A stretch of 64,000 bases of DNA from NCBI GenBank assembly GCA_024235795.1, contig JACKLR010000001.1, positions 992,001 to 1,056,000 of the forward strand, in the 5' to 3' direction. The position numbers and the translations under genes are program-made. A model generated the notes under the pieces. The model saw only the letters and a list, made by a program, of their open reading frames with translations, searched no databases and was not told the DNA's origin. Shown piece by piece: positions 54,479 through 63,808 of the stretch (position 1 is its first letter; each line of letters begins with the position of its first letter). This stretch comes from Burkholderiales bacterium (GTDB lineage: Bacteria > Pseudomonadota > Gammaproteobacteria > Burkholderiales > Nitrosomonadaceae).

Positions 54479-56470
54479 ATGACATTCAAGTCTCGCTTAC
54501 TACAATCATTGCGAAAAAAATCACCGGCACAGGATTCCCTGAGCGGTTTGGACGCTGACGCGTCCAGCGATGATTTATATTTTTTAGATCCGCCTAAACA
54601 ACCTTCCCGGCCGGCTTCAACCTTCAACTTAACGTATGATGATATCGAGCAGGAATACAATTCGGCTCATAGAGAACGTTTGAGCGTTGAGGACCAGGCT
54701 ATAAAAGAAGCGCAAAAACGATTAGAAATTGAGACAAAAGCCAAGGTTGCAGCTGAAGCCAGGGCAAGGGCAGAGGCTAATGCGCGCATAGCAGCCGAAG
54801 AAAGGCTAAAAGCTGAGGTAAAAGCCACAGAAGAAGCCAGAGCATGTGCACTGGCGGATACACTCGCCATGAATGAAGCAAACGCGAACAGGCAAAAGGA
54901 TATCCAGACCAGGAAGCTTGCTGAAGAAAAAATCATGGCCGAGAAAGAACTGACGGTATTGCAGCATACCAGGCTAAAAACAGAATCGGCAATTGTAGAA
55001 GAAGCACGGGAACGTGTTAAACAGGAAGCAATCGCCCTGGATAAAGCGAATGAGCTATTGCTCGCAGAAAAAGAAGCGGCAGAGAAAGCCAGAGCGAGCG
55101 CAGAAAAAGCCGAGCAAGCGCGCCAAACCGCATTGGCTTTAATCGAATCCGAGACCAATGCCAAGAAACTGGCCGAAACAAAAATCCTAGAAAATGAAAA
55201 ACTGTTCGCCTTGACAAAGGCAAATGCAGAAGCTGAAAAAAAAGAATTGGAGGAAATACGGAAACGTACAAACCTGGAAACTGAAATTCAGCAACAAATC
55301 ACAAAACGCCTTGAGGCTGAAACCAACGCCAGAATGGCGGCAGAAGCCAAACTGAAAGCGGAAACTGAAGCTACACAGGCTGCACTGGAAAAAGCACAAC
55401 AGGAATCACAGGCGGCAGAAACCGCGCAAAAACGCGCGCAAATGGACGCCGAAGCAACTATCGCGGCACGAGACAAAAAAGATGCTGAAAAAGTCGCGAT
55501 GGAAATTTCCACATCGATCCTGGAAAAAGAAGCAACCGCCGCTCAAGCCATTAAATCGCGCATTCAAATCAAGTCACAGTTGTTAGAGGAAGCAAACCGG
55601 CGGATGCAGGCAGAACTGGATGAAAAAGCAGCTGCCGAAGCAAAACTTCGCGCCGAGCAGCAGGCCGGTTCTGCCGCTGAACACAGAAAAGCAGCTGAGA
55701 TTGAAGCGGCACAGGCTGCACAGGCCAGCTACGAGGCCAATCAAAAAGCCATGGCGGAGGCACATGCGCGTACACAGGCGGATATTTCGGCCCAAAAAGC
55801 GGCTCAAAAAAAAGCTGAAGCTGAAGCACGCGCCCGCGAAGCGGCGGAAGCAAAAACCAATGCAGACCACTTGGCTGCCGAAGAAGCCAATGTAAAAGCG
55901 GATATCGATCAGCGCCTCACAGCCGATGCGGAACTTCGCGCCAGGGTAATTGCCGATGCGAGACAGGCAGCTGCAGAACGTTTGAAAACAGAGCAAAAAA
56001 TCACTGAACTTGCAGTTACCCGTGCGCAAGCAAAAATTGCTGCCGCCAGTAAGGCAAAAGCGCAGCTTGAAGCGGAAAAAAAAGCAGCCGAAATTGCAAT
56101 TGCCAAGGCCAATGCTGAGGCTGCAGCACTGGCAATGATCGAGGAACGCATTGCCCTTGAGGCAAAAGCGCTCGAAGAAGCAGCACAGCGCGAAGCGGTC
56201 GAGCGTATGGCCAATGAAGCGCTCATCGCACGATCTCTGGAAGACAAAAAAGCGACCTTGGCTGCAACCTCTAGAATTCGTGCTGCACTGGCTGCAGCGG
56301 AACACTCCCGCACACAATTAATCATTCCAACGTTATCCCCGGATGCTGAAATCGAATCGGCTTCTCTAATGGCCGATCACGCTGCTTCCGATGCCACCCT
56401 AACCGAATCAGAAAACAATTCAAAACAATCCATCGATATTGCAACTGCACGGAATTCGCGCAAAAATTAA
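54479..56470 (+). CDS. Long Ala/Glu/Lys-rich coiled-coil protein
   Basis: 663 residues. The first ~75 are ordinary. From ~75 to ~600 it is nearly all Ala, Glu, Lys, Arg and Gln in heptad-like units such as 'KAKVAAEARARAEANARIAAEERLKAE', a continuous coiled coil of perhaps 75 nm. The tail is Ser/Asn-rich. No signal peptide or transmembrane helix, so it is cytoplasmic. Base composition follows the repeats, and the antisense frames are open for the same reason. It lies between the flagellar cluster and a DUF4139 gene. Function unknown; a structural or polar scaffold is a guess. Confidence 0.7.
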   Translation: MTFKSRLLQSLRKKSPAQDSLSGLDADASSDDLYFLDPPKQPSRPASTFNLTYDDIEQEYNSAHRERLSVEDQAIKEAQKRLEIETKAKVAAEARARAEANARIAAEERLKAEVKATEEARACALADTLAMNEANANRQKDIQTRKLAEEKIMAEKELTVLQHTRLKTESAIVEEARERVKQEAIALDKANELLLAEKEAAEKARASAEKAEQARQTALALIESETNAKKLAETKILENEKLFALTKANAEAEKKELEEIRKRTNLETEIQQQITKRLEAETNARMAAEAKLKAETEATQAALEKAQQESQAAETAQKRAQMDAEATIAARDKKDAEKVAMEISTSILEKEATAAQAIKSRIQIKSQLLEEANRRMQAELDEKAAAEAKLRAEQQAGSAAEHRKAAEIEAAQAAQASYEANQKAMAEAHARTQADISAQKAAQKKAEAEARAREAAEAKTNADHLAAEEANVKADIDQRLTADAELRARVIADARQAAAERLKTEQKITELAVTRAQAKIAAASKAKAQLEAEKKAAEIAIAKANAEAAALAMIEERIALEAKALEEAAQREAVERMANEALIARSLEDKKATLAATSRIRAALAAAEHSRTQLIIPTLSPDAEIESASLMADHAASDATLTESENNSKQSIDIATARNSRKN

Positions 56471-56497
56471 TAAATCTTTTTTTGCGGAGATATGGTT

Positions 56498-57994
56498 ATG
56501 GAAAAATTTTTTCTGCTTAACAAATGCAGTGCTATTGGTTTAAACAATTTCATTGCGTCGCTCAACCTGTTCGCATTCCTTACCTTCACCCACATACCGA
56601 TTGCCTCCGCTTTCAATGAAACAATCACGACCCGCGAGGATCAGACTGAAATAGCCTTGTCACTGTATCAGCATGACCTTGCATTAATCCAGGACACACG
56701 CCAAATAACACTTGACGACAGCACAAATACCCTAGTCTGGCAGGAAATTTCCGCCCAAACAAAACCTGAAACAGCATGGATCAATCATTTAACCCGTTCT
56801 GAACAAATTAATATCATCGCACGGCACTTTGATCTAGAACCACTGACTCCCCAAAATTTGCTGGAAAGCTTTGTTGGAAAGTCAATTACCGTCACTCGTA
56901 CCAACCCTGTTACCGGCGAGGAATTCAGGGAATCGGCAACTGTGCTGACGACAAACGGCGGCGTTGTACTCCAATTTAAGGATCGGGTCGAAACCGGCAT
57001 ACCGGGACGTCTGATTTTTCCCGGGATACCCAGTAATTTGCATGACAAGCCGTCCATGACAGTTTTGCTGAACAATTCGGCAGCCGTAAAACAAGACCAG
57101 CATACATTTCAGTTGACCTATCTGACTCACGGACTGTCATGGCAAGCCGATTACATTTTAAAACTCGATTCTAATGAAACCCAAGCCGATCTACTGGGGC
57201 TTGCTACGCTTACCAACCAAAGCGGAATCGACTATCATAATGCAGAAATTCAGTTAATCGCGGGAGATATCAATCAGGCCAGAACCGTCAGGGCGCCCGT
57301 CGCAAAACGGTCAAACAGGGAAATGGAATTGATGAGTGCAACATACGCTGACCTGGATACCGAACCACTCTCTGAGTTGCACCGCTATACCCTGTCCAGT
57401 CAAAACAACTTAATGGACAAGCAAAGTAAACAAATCACATTCATGTCCGCAAACGAGATACCGGTGGAAAAAACCTTTGTTCTGACAGGACAGAATCATT
57501 ATTATTCAGGTCACTACCATCATCCGGGCCAAAAGCAATCTGTCGAGGTATTCATCAATTTTCATAACAGCGGCAAAGGACTTGGCGCTCCTATTCCAAA
57601 AGGCGTGATACGCGCATACACCCAAGAAAAACAGGGCAATCTCCAATTTATTGGCGAGGACACGATTCAGCATACCGCCAACAGAGGCATGGTCCAACTA
57701 AAGCTCGGCCATGCTTTTGATATTACAGCCGAGAAAAAACAAACCGATTTCAAAAAAATCCCGTCGCCCGACCAAAATATCCGTCAATTCGAATCAGCGC
57801 ATCAGATCACCCTGAGCAATGCAAAAAACAAAGCAGTAACGGTAATTATCCGTGAACCGATACCGGGCGACTGGTATATGCTTAGCGAATCGCAACGGCA
57901 TCGAAAAATCTCGTCCAATCAGGTCGAGTGGACAATCGAATTGCCCGCCGCAAGCGATGTTGAGTTAACGTACCGTGTCCGCACCATATTATAA
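56498..57994 (+). CDS. Exported DUF4139-domain protein
   Basis: About 498 residues. Signal-like N-terminus to 'PIASAFNE'. The DUF4139 region is visible as 'LTYLTHGLSWQADYILKL...LATLTNQSGIDYHNAEIQLIAGDIN' and the C-terminal 'ITLSNAKNKAVTVIIREPIPGDWYM'. ATG 56498 stands 8 bases from GGAG and is preferred over ATG 56492. It follows the coiled-coil gene by 27 bp. Role unknown. Confidence 0.82.
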   Translation: MEKFFLLNKCSAIGLNNFIASLNLFAFLTFTHIPIASAFNETITTREDQTEIALSLYQHDLALIQDTRQITLDDSTNTLVWQEISAQTKPETAWINHLTRSEQINIIARHFDLEPLTPQNLLESFVGKSITVTRTNPVTGEEFRESATVLTTNGGVVLQFKDRVETGIPGRLIFPGIPSNLHDKPSMTVLLNNSAAVKQDQHTFQLTYLTHGLSWQADYILKLDSNETQADLLGLATLTNQSGIDYHNAEIQLIAGDINQARTVRAPVAKRSNREMELMSATYADLDTEPLSELHRYTLSSQNNLMDKQSKQITFMSANEIPVEKTFVLTGQNHYYSGHYHHPGQKQSVEVFINFHNSGKGLGAPIPKGVIRAYTQEKQGNLQFIGEDTIQHTANRGMVQLKLGHAFDITAEKKQTDFKKIPSPDQNIRQFESAHQITLSNAKNKAVTVIIREPIPGDWYMLSESQRHRKISSNQVEWTIELPAASDVELTYRVRTIL

Positions 57995-58041
57995 ACACTA
58001 GCGCGCTACAATTTAGTTATTGGAATGTGATTGGTAGCGCC

Positions 58042-59895
58042 CTACTCATTCAGGGCCATTTCAAGTTCGAGCCAGCTTTCTTCCAGCTCGGCGACTTTTT
58101 TTTCCAGCCCGGCGTGCACAACAGCTAATTGATCAATTTCTTCTCGAGTACGCTGTGCGTAGGTTGCCGGGTCGGCGAGTTGCCGGCTTGCCTCGGCCAG
58201 TTCTTTCTGGGCAATATTGAGTGCAGCCTCGAGTTTTGACTGTTTGGACAACAATGCTTTCCTGTTGGGCCGTGCGAGCGGTTTCTGTTTGGTTTTTACC
58301 ACAGTTGTTGGCGATTGCAGTTTTTCATCTGCACGCCGTTTATCGGTCCATTTTTTATAATCTTCCAGATCACCTTCAAATAACCGCGCCTGACCATCCG
58401 CAACAAGCCATAATTCATCTGCAACGGCACGCACCAGGCTACGGTCATGTGAAACCAGCACTACTGCACCGGTATACGCTTCCAACGCCAGCGTCAATGC
58501 ATCGCGCATATCTAGATCCAGATGATTGGTCGGTTCGTCCAACAACAGTAAATCCGGTTTTTTCCACGCGAGCAACGCTAACGCCAGACGGCTTTTTTCA
58601 CCACCCGAAAAAGTCCCCACCGGACGGTTCTCGGCATCGCCACCCAGTCCAAAACGCCCCAGAAAACTGCGTAATTCCAGTTCGGTCTTTTTTGGCGCCA
58701 ACTGCTGAAGGTGTTGAAGCGGCGTTGACCGGGCATCCAAATTATCCAGCTGATGCTGTGCAAAATAACCGATACTGATATTTGGTGACAATTCAACTGT
58801 ACCGTGAACAGGGTTGATTTCACCGGCGAGTAACTTGATCAGCGTGGATTTTCCGGCGCCGTTTGGCCCCAGCAGCGCTATCCGCGCACCCGCTTGTAAA
58901 ATCAACTGAACATTCGCCAGCAGCGGCTTTCCAGCGTAGCCTACACTGACATGATTGACCCGCAACAACACATCCGGACTGCGTTCCGGCGCGTCAATCT
59001 GCAATGCAAAATGACCGTTTTCAATATGCGTCGGCGCTATACGGGTTAACCGTTCCAGCGCCTTGATTCGGCTTTGCGCCTGTTTCGCTTTGGTCGCCTT
59101 GGCGCGAAAGCGGCGGATGAAATCCTCCATATGCGCAATTTGCTTCTGCTGCTGTTGAAAGGCTTGGGTTTGTTGCTGCCAGCGTTCGGCGCGTGCTCGC
59201 TCGAAATCATCATAATTACCGGTATATGAATCGATCTGCCGGTTATGGATATAAGCGATGCGGTCAACGCAGGCATTCAAAAATTCGCGATCGTGCGAAA
59301 CGACGATAAAGCTGCCCGGATAACGCGTCAGATACTGTTCCAGCCAGAGTATCGCTTCCAGATCCAGATGATTGGTCGGTTCATCGAGTAACAACAAATC
59401 TGCGCGGTGCATTAAGGCGCGCGCCAGATTCAAACGCATCCGCCAGCCGCCGGAAAATTCATGGACCGGTTTATGCATGTTATCACTGCCAAACCCAAGC
59501 CCATTCAACAATTGCGCCGCCCGCGCCTGCGCACCGTAACCATCGATTGCTTCATAGCGCTGTTGCGCTTCAAACCAGGCCGCATCATGCGTTTCCCGCG
59601 CCAGTAGTGTTTCCAGACGGCGCAATTCTACATCGCCATCAAGCACAAACGCGATCGCAGGCTGATTTGAACTGGCGATTTCCTGTTCGACAAAGGCAAT
59701 GGTTTTACCCGCCTGCAAGTCCATTTCCCCAGCATCCGACTTGATCTCCCCGCGTATCAAACGGAAAAGCGTTGATTTTCCGCACCCATTCTTGCCGACC
59801 AGCCCGACATGCTGTCCCGCAAAAATCTGCAGATCACAGTTTTGCAGCAATGGCATGCCCCCCTGAAGATAAGTCAGCGATCGGATATTCAGCAT
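58042..59895 (-). CDS. ABC-F family ATPase (YheS/Uup-like)
   Basis: 617 residues. Two ABC domains with Walker A GKNGCGKST (~34-42) and GPNGAGKST, signatures 'FSGGWRMRLNLARAL' and 'FSGGEKSRLALALL', Walker B 'DLLLLDEPTNHLDL' twice, and the ABC-F linker between them. The C-terminal ~90 residues are coiled coil. No transmembrane part, so a ribosome-associated translation factor is expected. YheS-like rather than EttA by the start MLNIRSLTYLQGG. Confidence 0.93.
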   Translation of the reverse strand: MLNIRSLTYLQGGMPLLQNCDLQIFAGQHVGLVGKNGCGKSTLFRLIRGEIKSDAGEMDLQAGKTIAFVEQEIASSNQPAIAFVLDGDVELRRLETLLARETHDAAWFEAQQRYEAIDGYGAQARAAQLLNGLGFGSDNMHKPVHEFSGGWRMRLNLARALMHRADLLLLDEPTNHLDLEAILWLEQYLTRYPGSFIVVSHDREFLNACVDRIAYIHNRQIDSYTGNYDDFERARAERWQQQTQAFQQQQKQIAHMEDFIRRFRAKATKAKQAQSRIKALERLTRIAPTHIENGHFALQIDAPERSPDVLLRVNHVSVGYAGKPLLANVQLILQAGARIALLGPNGAGKSTLIKLLAGEINPVHGTVELSPNISIGYFAQHQLDNLDARSTPLQHLQQLAPKKTELELRSFLGRFGLGGDAENRPVGTFSGGEKSRLALALLAWKKPDLLLLDEPTNHLDLDMRDALTLALEAYTGAVVLVSHDRSLVRAVADELWLVADGQARLFEGDLEDYKKWTDKRRADEKLQSPTTVVKTKQKPLARPNRKALLSKQSKLEAALNIAQKELAEASRQLADPATYAQRTREEIDQLAVVHAGLEKKVAELEESWLELEMALNE

Positions 59896-60288
59896 TGGAT
59901 AAGTAAAACGAACAAAAACAGCTATTCTAATAGATCAACCGGCTAAGTTTAAGGAAATCGATTGATTGAAATGGATGAGAAGAAAAAATTTTTGTCATCT
60001 TGTCGTCACAATTATGTCAAATATAAAACGATAAACAACAGTAATTTACCCCGTTTTTTTCACTTTATTGTTGAAATATTTTGTGTGCCGGAAACATAAA
60101 AAAATGCCATCTCAATGTAAAAACAACTTGACAACAGCAAATCATCCACATTTTTAACGCACTGCTTTCTGGATTTAACGCAAACACTGATAAATATTGG
60201 CGTTTAAAATAAGTCATTGATTTTTATATGATAAAAATAGTGCAAAAATTAATCGGATTAAAAAAAAACGTTATGAGCAGGTAAGTTA
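59896..60288. other. AT-rich intergenic region
   Basis: About 390 bp, very AT-rich with runs such as 'tttttatatgataaaaatag'. No gene seen. It contains one DnaA-box-like sequence TCATCCACA (60142-60150) and leads into the box cluster at 60306-60340. Confidence 0.5.
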
Positions 60289-60552
60289 ATGACAGAATTT
60301 ACATCCTATCCACAAAGTTATCCACAGATTTTGTGGACAAACAAATTTGATAAAAATCAATATTTAATTTTTTTTGTTACGCATGCACAAATTATTCAAC
60401 TCACCCATAGAACAATTATTTTTTTGGTCTCCGAGCTGAAACGCTCATTTCGACAGGAATATAAAATCTCTGAATTTGACATAACAGCAATCCTGATTAC
60501 TGAAGGCTCAGAGCATGTGTGTTTATGCTATAGTCCATTGAAAATGGGTTGA
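60289..60552 (+). CDS. Doubtful 87-codon ORF over the DnaA-box cluster
   Basis: ATG 60289 follows AGGTAAG, but the first residues (SYPQSYPQ) come from the repeated DnaA boxes and the body is AT-rich with no family resemblance. It ends 28 bp before the regulator gene. Either a small orphan protein or a chance frame in a regulatory region; I favour chance. Confidence 0.25.
   Translation: MTEFTSYPQSYPQILWTNKFDKNQYLIFFVTHAQIIQLTHRTIIFLVSELKRSFRQEYKISEFDITAILITEGSEHVCLCYSPLKMG
60306..60340. promoter_or_regulatory. Cluster of DnaA boxes
   Basis: A perfect TTATCCACA at 60318-60326, CTATCCACA at 60306-60314 and, inverted, TGTGGACAA at 60332-60340 (TTGTCCACA on the other strand). A fourth near match, TCATCCACA, lies at 60142-60150. 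AT-rich DNA lies on both sides. dnaA is not in the window. Confidence 0.55.
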
Positions 60553-60580
60553 CACCAATATTTTTCAGGAGGACCAAGTC

Positions 60581-61318
60581 ATGACTGACCAACCTGATAT
60601 CCGCGAAGCCATTGTCGACAAGGCGGTCGCCATCGCCGAGCACTCGTCCTGGGAAGCGGTTCGGCTTTTCGATATCGCTGCTGAGCTGAATATCACACTG
60701 GACGATGTCCGCCGCTATTTTCGCGAAAAAGAAGATCTGATCGATGCCTGGTTTGATCGTGCGGACGGCGTTATGCTTAACGTATCCGAACAGGAAGATT
60801 TTCTGTCCCAGTCACCACGTGAACGGCTATATCAATTGATCATGGCATGGCTGGATGCACTGGCTGCGCATCGCATAGTGACACGCCAAATGATCGGCGC
60901 CAAGCTGGAACCCGGTCATATCCATATCCAGATTCCCGCGATAATGCGCATCAGCCGCACAGTACAGTGGATGCGTGAAGCGGCGCAGCGCGACGCCACA
61001 TTTTTGCGCCGCGCGCTGGAAGAAACAGCATTGACCACGCTGTATCTGGCGACATTTACCCACTGGATGTTCGACGAATCAAACAATTCACGACGGACAC
61101 GCGCTTTTCTGAAGCAAAATCTGCAACTGGCTGAAATTCTGGATCGCTCTGTGTACGGCAGTTCAGACAAAAAAACCGGAGATGCGGCTGATGCCGCAAC
61201 ATCCACCAGGCCCAAGCTTATCCCGGAGGTGGCCGCTGCCCAAACGAATTCAGCCGAACCTTTAGCAGCGCCCTCACATGAACCTGTTGCCGCTGATTCG
61301 CAGGAAAAAACCGGCTGA
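60581..61318 (+). CDS. TetR/AcrR-like regulator
   Basis: 245 residues with AGGAGG before ATG 60581. N-terminal helix-turn-helix 'AVRLFDIAAELNITLDDVRRYFREKEDLIDAWFDRAD' (~25-60), then an all-helical ligand or dimer region, and an Ala/Pro-rich disordered tail from ~200. The membrane hydrolase gene starts 4 bp after its stop, so they form one operon. Confidence 0.78.
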   Translation: MTDQPDIREAIVDKAVAIAEHSSWEAVRLFDIAAELNITLDDVRRYFREKEDLIDAWFDRADGVMLNVSEQEDFLSQSPRERLYQLIMAWLDALAAHRIVTRQMIGAKLEPGHIHIQIPAIMRISRTVQWMREAAQRDATFLRRALEETALTTLYLATFTHWMFDESNNSRRTRAFLKQNLQLAEILDRSVYGSSDKKTGDAADAATSTRPKLIPEVAAAQTNSAEPLAAPSHEPVAADSQEKTG

Positions 61319-61321
61319 AAA

Positions 61322-62389
61322 ATGGATCCGTTCACGCATGCGTTGAGCGGCGCGCTGCTGGCAAGAGCTGCTGCGCCCGCACGACAGTCTCAATTGACGC
61401 AACCATCCGGCGCACTCAAGTTGCCATTGCATCTGCAGGTAGCCACCGGGTTTGGCGCTGCGGCTTTTCCTGATCTCGATTTTGCGTTGCGTCTGATCGA
61501 TACCCTGACCTATTTAAACTGGCACCAGGGACCAACACATTCACTGCTGATGCTGCCACTCTGGGCGTGGCTGATCGCGTGGTCATGTTCACGACTATCC
61601 CGTGGCAAATACACATGGCGGCAATTCTTTCTGCCGGCGTGCCTAGGGTTGGCCATCCATATCGCCGGTGATTTAGTCACGTCGTATGGACTCATGCTGT
61701 TTGCGCCATTCTCAACCGAGCGCTATTCGCTGCCGTTGGCTTTTGTTATTGATCCCTGGTTCAGCCTAATCATTATCGCGGGTCTGCTGGCCTCATGGCT
61801 TTTTCCGGACAAAAAAACCGCTGCAATTGCAGCATTGACCGGATTGACGGGATATATCCTGTTGTTATGGCTGTTACACGACCAAGCACACGATTTCGCG
61901 AATCAACACGCCAAGCCGATCCCGCATGCTCGCATCAGTGTATTGCCGCAGCCTTTATCGCCCTTTCACTGGAAAATCATTATCCGTCACAATGAAGGCT
62001 ACCATATCGCGCACATCAATCTCATCAAAAAAGCAGATCTACTGCTGGGCAATCAAAATCAGTGGCTATTTCCACGTATGGCTGCCGCCTATCGACCGAT
62101 CGCAGAAAATAACTGGCAATTCATAAAGCAATTCGGGGAAAATCCAGCGCAAGCGAACACTATTCGGCAAGCCTGGCTGGATCCGGCGTTCGAACCGTTC
62201 CGGAGTTTTTCCAAATATCCGGTACTGCAGCGTGTAGATCAGACTGAAACAGGCCTCTGCTACTGGTTTTACGACCTGCGCTTCAAATTCCCGGAGCTTC
62301 CGCCTTCGTTTATCTTTGGGATATGCCGCCAGAATCATAAATCGGACTGGCAAATGGTACGCCATCGAGGATTATTTTATATCGATTGA
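61322..62389 (+). CDS. Metal-dependent hydrolase family membrane protein (YdjM/DUF457-like)
   Basis: 355 residues. 'MDPFTHALSGALLARAA' with His near the start, 'AAFPDLDF', 'HQGPTHSLL' and 'HIAGDLVTSYG' carry the His/Asp residues of the family, among five or so transmembrane helices. The C-terminal ~150 residues are soluble. Enzymatic role unproven for the family. Confidence 0.83.
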   Translation: MDPFTHALSGALLARAAAPARQSQLTQPSGALKLPLHLQVATGFGAAAFPDLDFALRLIDTLTYLNWHQGPTHSLLMLPLWAWLIAWSCSRLSRGKYTWRQFFLPACLGLAIHIAGDLVTSYGLMLFAPFSTERYSLPLAFVIDPWFSLIIIAGLLASWLFPDKKTAAIAALTGLTGYILLLWLLHDQAHDFANQHAKPIPHARISVLPQPLSPFHWKIIIRHNEGYHIAHINLIKKADLLLGNQNQWLFPRMAAAYRPIAENNWQFIKQFGENPAQANTIRQAWLDPAFEPFRSFSKYPVLQRVDQTETGLCYWFYDLRFKFPELPPSFIFGICRQNHKSDWQMVRHRGLFYID

Positions 62390-62431
62390 TTTTAATAATT
62401 GCCAAACACGAGTTGCATACCCGTTTCGACG

Positions 62432-63541
62432 TTAAAAAACGGGCAGTGACGGGTACGAAGATGTTGCCGATGCGAGCAACTTCCCGTAATTGATAAAAAT
62501 TTCCTCGAGAAACAGACGTGCATTGACCGGATGGCGGGATAATGGCTGCCGCGTATTCAGAAAATGCAGATACGCTACGCAAGCCTGTTGATTACTCTGT
62601 CGACAAACAGCTTGAATTTGCACCGCTAGATGCGGATGATAACGCACTTTTCCAGTTGCATGGAAAGACACCATGTCGTAACACCATTTCTGCAACCAAT
62701 CAATTGTTACGGCCAAATCCTGGTTTTGCAGTGTTTCGGCCAATGCTAGCGGATCAAAACGCTGAAGGGAACCGATTTCTTCCATAAATCTCTGGTGCTG
62801 CGGTATTTTGTCTATCAATGACAGCGCGGATAACGGCGAAAAACCTGACAGTGCCAATAACATCGATACCTTATCCACATTTTGGAAACCGGACTGCTGC
62901 TGCATTTTCTGCATTAACCACTGATTCGCCGTCTCGGTATCTGGTATTGGCATGGCGATCTGCTGGCAGCGGCTTCGTATGGTCGGCAACAAACGCTCGG
63001 ATTGATGTGAAACCAGAATAAACAAAGTACCTTCCGGTGGTTCTTCCAGTTTTTTTAACAACGCATTAGCTGCAGCGGCATTCATGGTTTCTGCCGGATA
63101 AATCAGCACAATCTTGTAACTGCTTTGATGGCCTGACAGATATACCAGTTCGTTCAATCCGCGAATTTGATCGATACCGATCTGCTGGCCGGGCTTCTTT
63201 TTCATTTTACCCGTTGCGGCTTGCTGCTGTTCATCCCCTTCGTGTTTTGGATCATCCGTACTGTCCATTTGACTATTCAGCGCTGCAGACAATGCTTCCG
63301 GTGACAACATCCTGAAATTGGGATGTGTGTGCTGCTCGAACCAGTTACAGCTGGTACATTTTCCACACGCGGCGTTGTCAGCATCGGGACTCAGGCATAG
63401 TAATGATTTGGCCATCAAACGGGCAAACGTGAATTTTCCGATACCTTTCCTGCCTTTCAGTAACACGGCGTGACAACGAAAGGCACGGTTGCGCATTAAT
63501 TTGTGCCAGATATCCTGCTGCCAGACTAATACACTATCCAT
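62432..63541 (-). CDS. holB: DNA polymerase III delta' subunit
   Basis: 369 residues. P-loop-like 'GRKGIGKFTFARLMAKSLLC' (~30-49), zinc module CGKCTSC...F, 'LLKKLEEPPEGTLFILVSHQSERLLPTIRSRCQ' with the SRC motif of clamp-loader subunits. It loads the sliding clamp. tmk lies upstream on the same strand as usual, but with a 267-bp gap instead of an overlap. The first codons lie inside an inverted repeat. Confidence 0.92.
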   Translation of the reverse strand: MDSVLVWQQDIWHKLMRNRAFRCHAVLLKGRKGIGKFTFARLMAKSLLCLSPDADNAACGKCTSCNWFEQHTHPNFRMLSPEALSAALNSQMDSTDDPKHEGDEQQQAATGKMKKKPGQQIGIDQIRGLNELVYLSGHQSSYKIVLIYPAETMNAAAANALLKKLEEPPEGTLFILVSHQSERLLPTIRSRCQQIAMPIPDTETANQWLMQKMQQQSGFQNVDKVSMLLALSGFSPLSALSLIDKIPQHQRFMEEIGSLQRFDPLALAETLQNQDLAVTIDWLQKWCYDMVSFHATGKVRYHPHLAVQIQAVCRQSNQQACVAYLHFLNTRQPLSRHPVNARLFLEEIFINYGKLLASATSSYPSLPVF

Positions 63542-63800
63542 ATGATATTGCCGGGTTCAGTGAGCTTGTCAGTGTACTTGGCAAGACACGCCTTGATGAC
63601 ATAGTCGTTCTATTGCCAAAAAACACAATGCAGCCCATGGGCGCTGACAAGCTCACCCGCAGGGCACTACCGTGGTGTCCTGCAACCGCGCTGCAGGGTT
63701 TGAAAAGAGAACAACCCTTTCCTGTGTACTGCGCCTTATTGCATAACATCACAGTAAAACCGTACCTGACAATATCATTTGGATAGTGTACTCGTACTGG
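63521..63800. repeat. Nested inverted repeats between tmk and holB
   Basis: Outer arms of ~35 bp (63521-63555 and 63765-63800) match at about 30 positions in inverted orientation, and the left arm includes the first codons of holB. Inside are a perfect 13-bp pair GTGAGCTTGTCAG (63560-63572) / CTGACAAGCTCAC (63644-63656) and a strong 11-bp hairpin at 63659-63683 with a CCG loop. Confidence 0.8.
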
Positions 63801-63808
63801 CAATTGAT

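Noticed and set aside
54667..56325. Long minus-strand open frames rich in Ala/Ser/Cys/Phe opposite the coiled-coil gene
   Set aside because: Mirror images of the Ala/Glu/Lys-rich coding strand, not genes.
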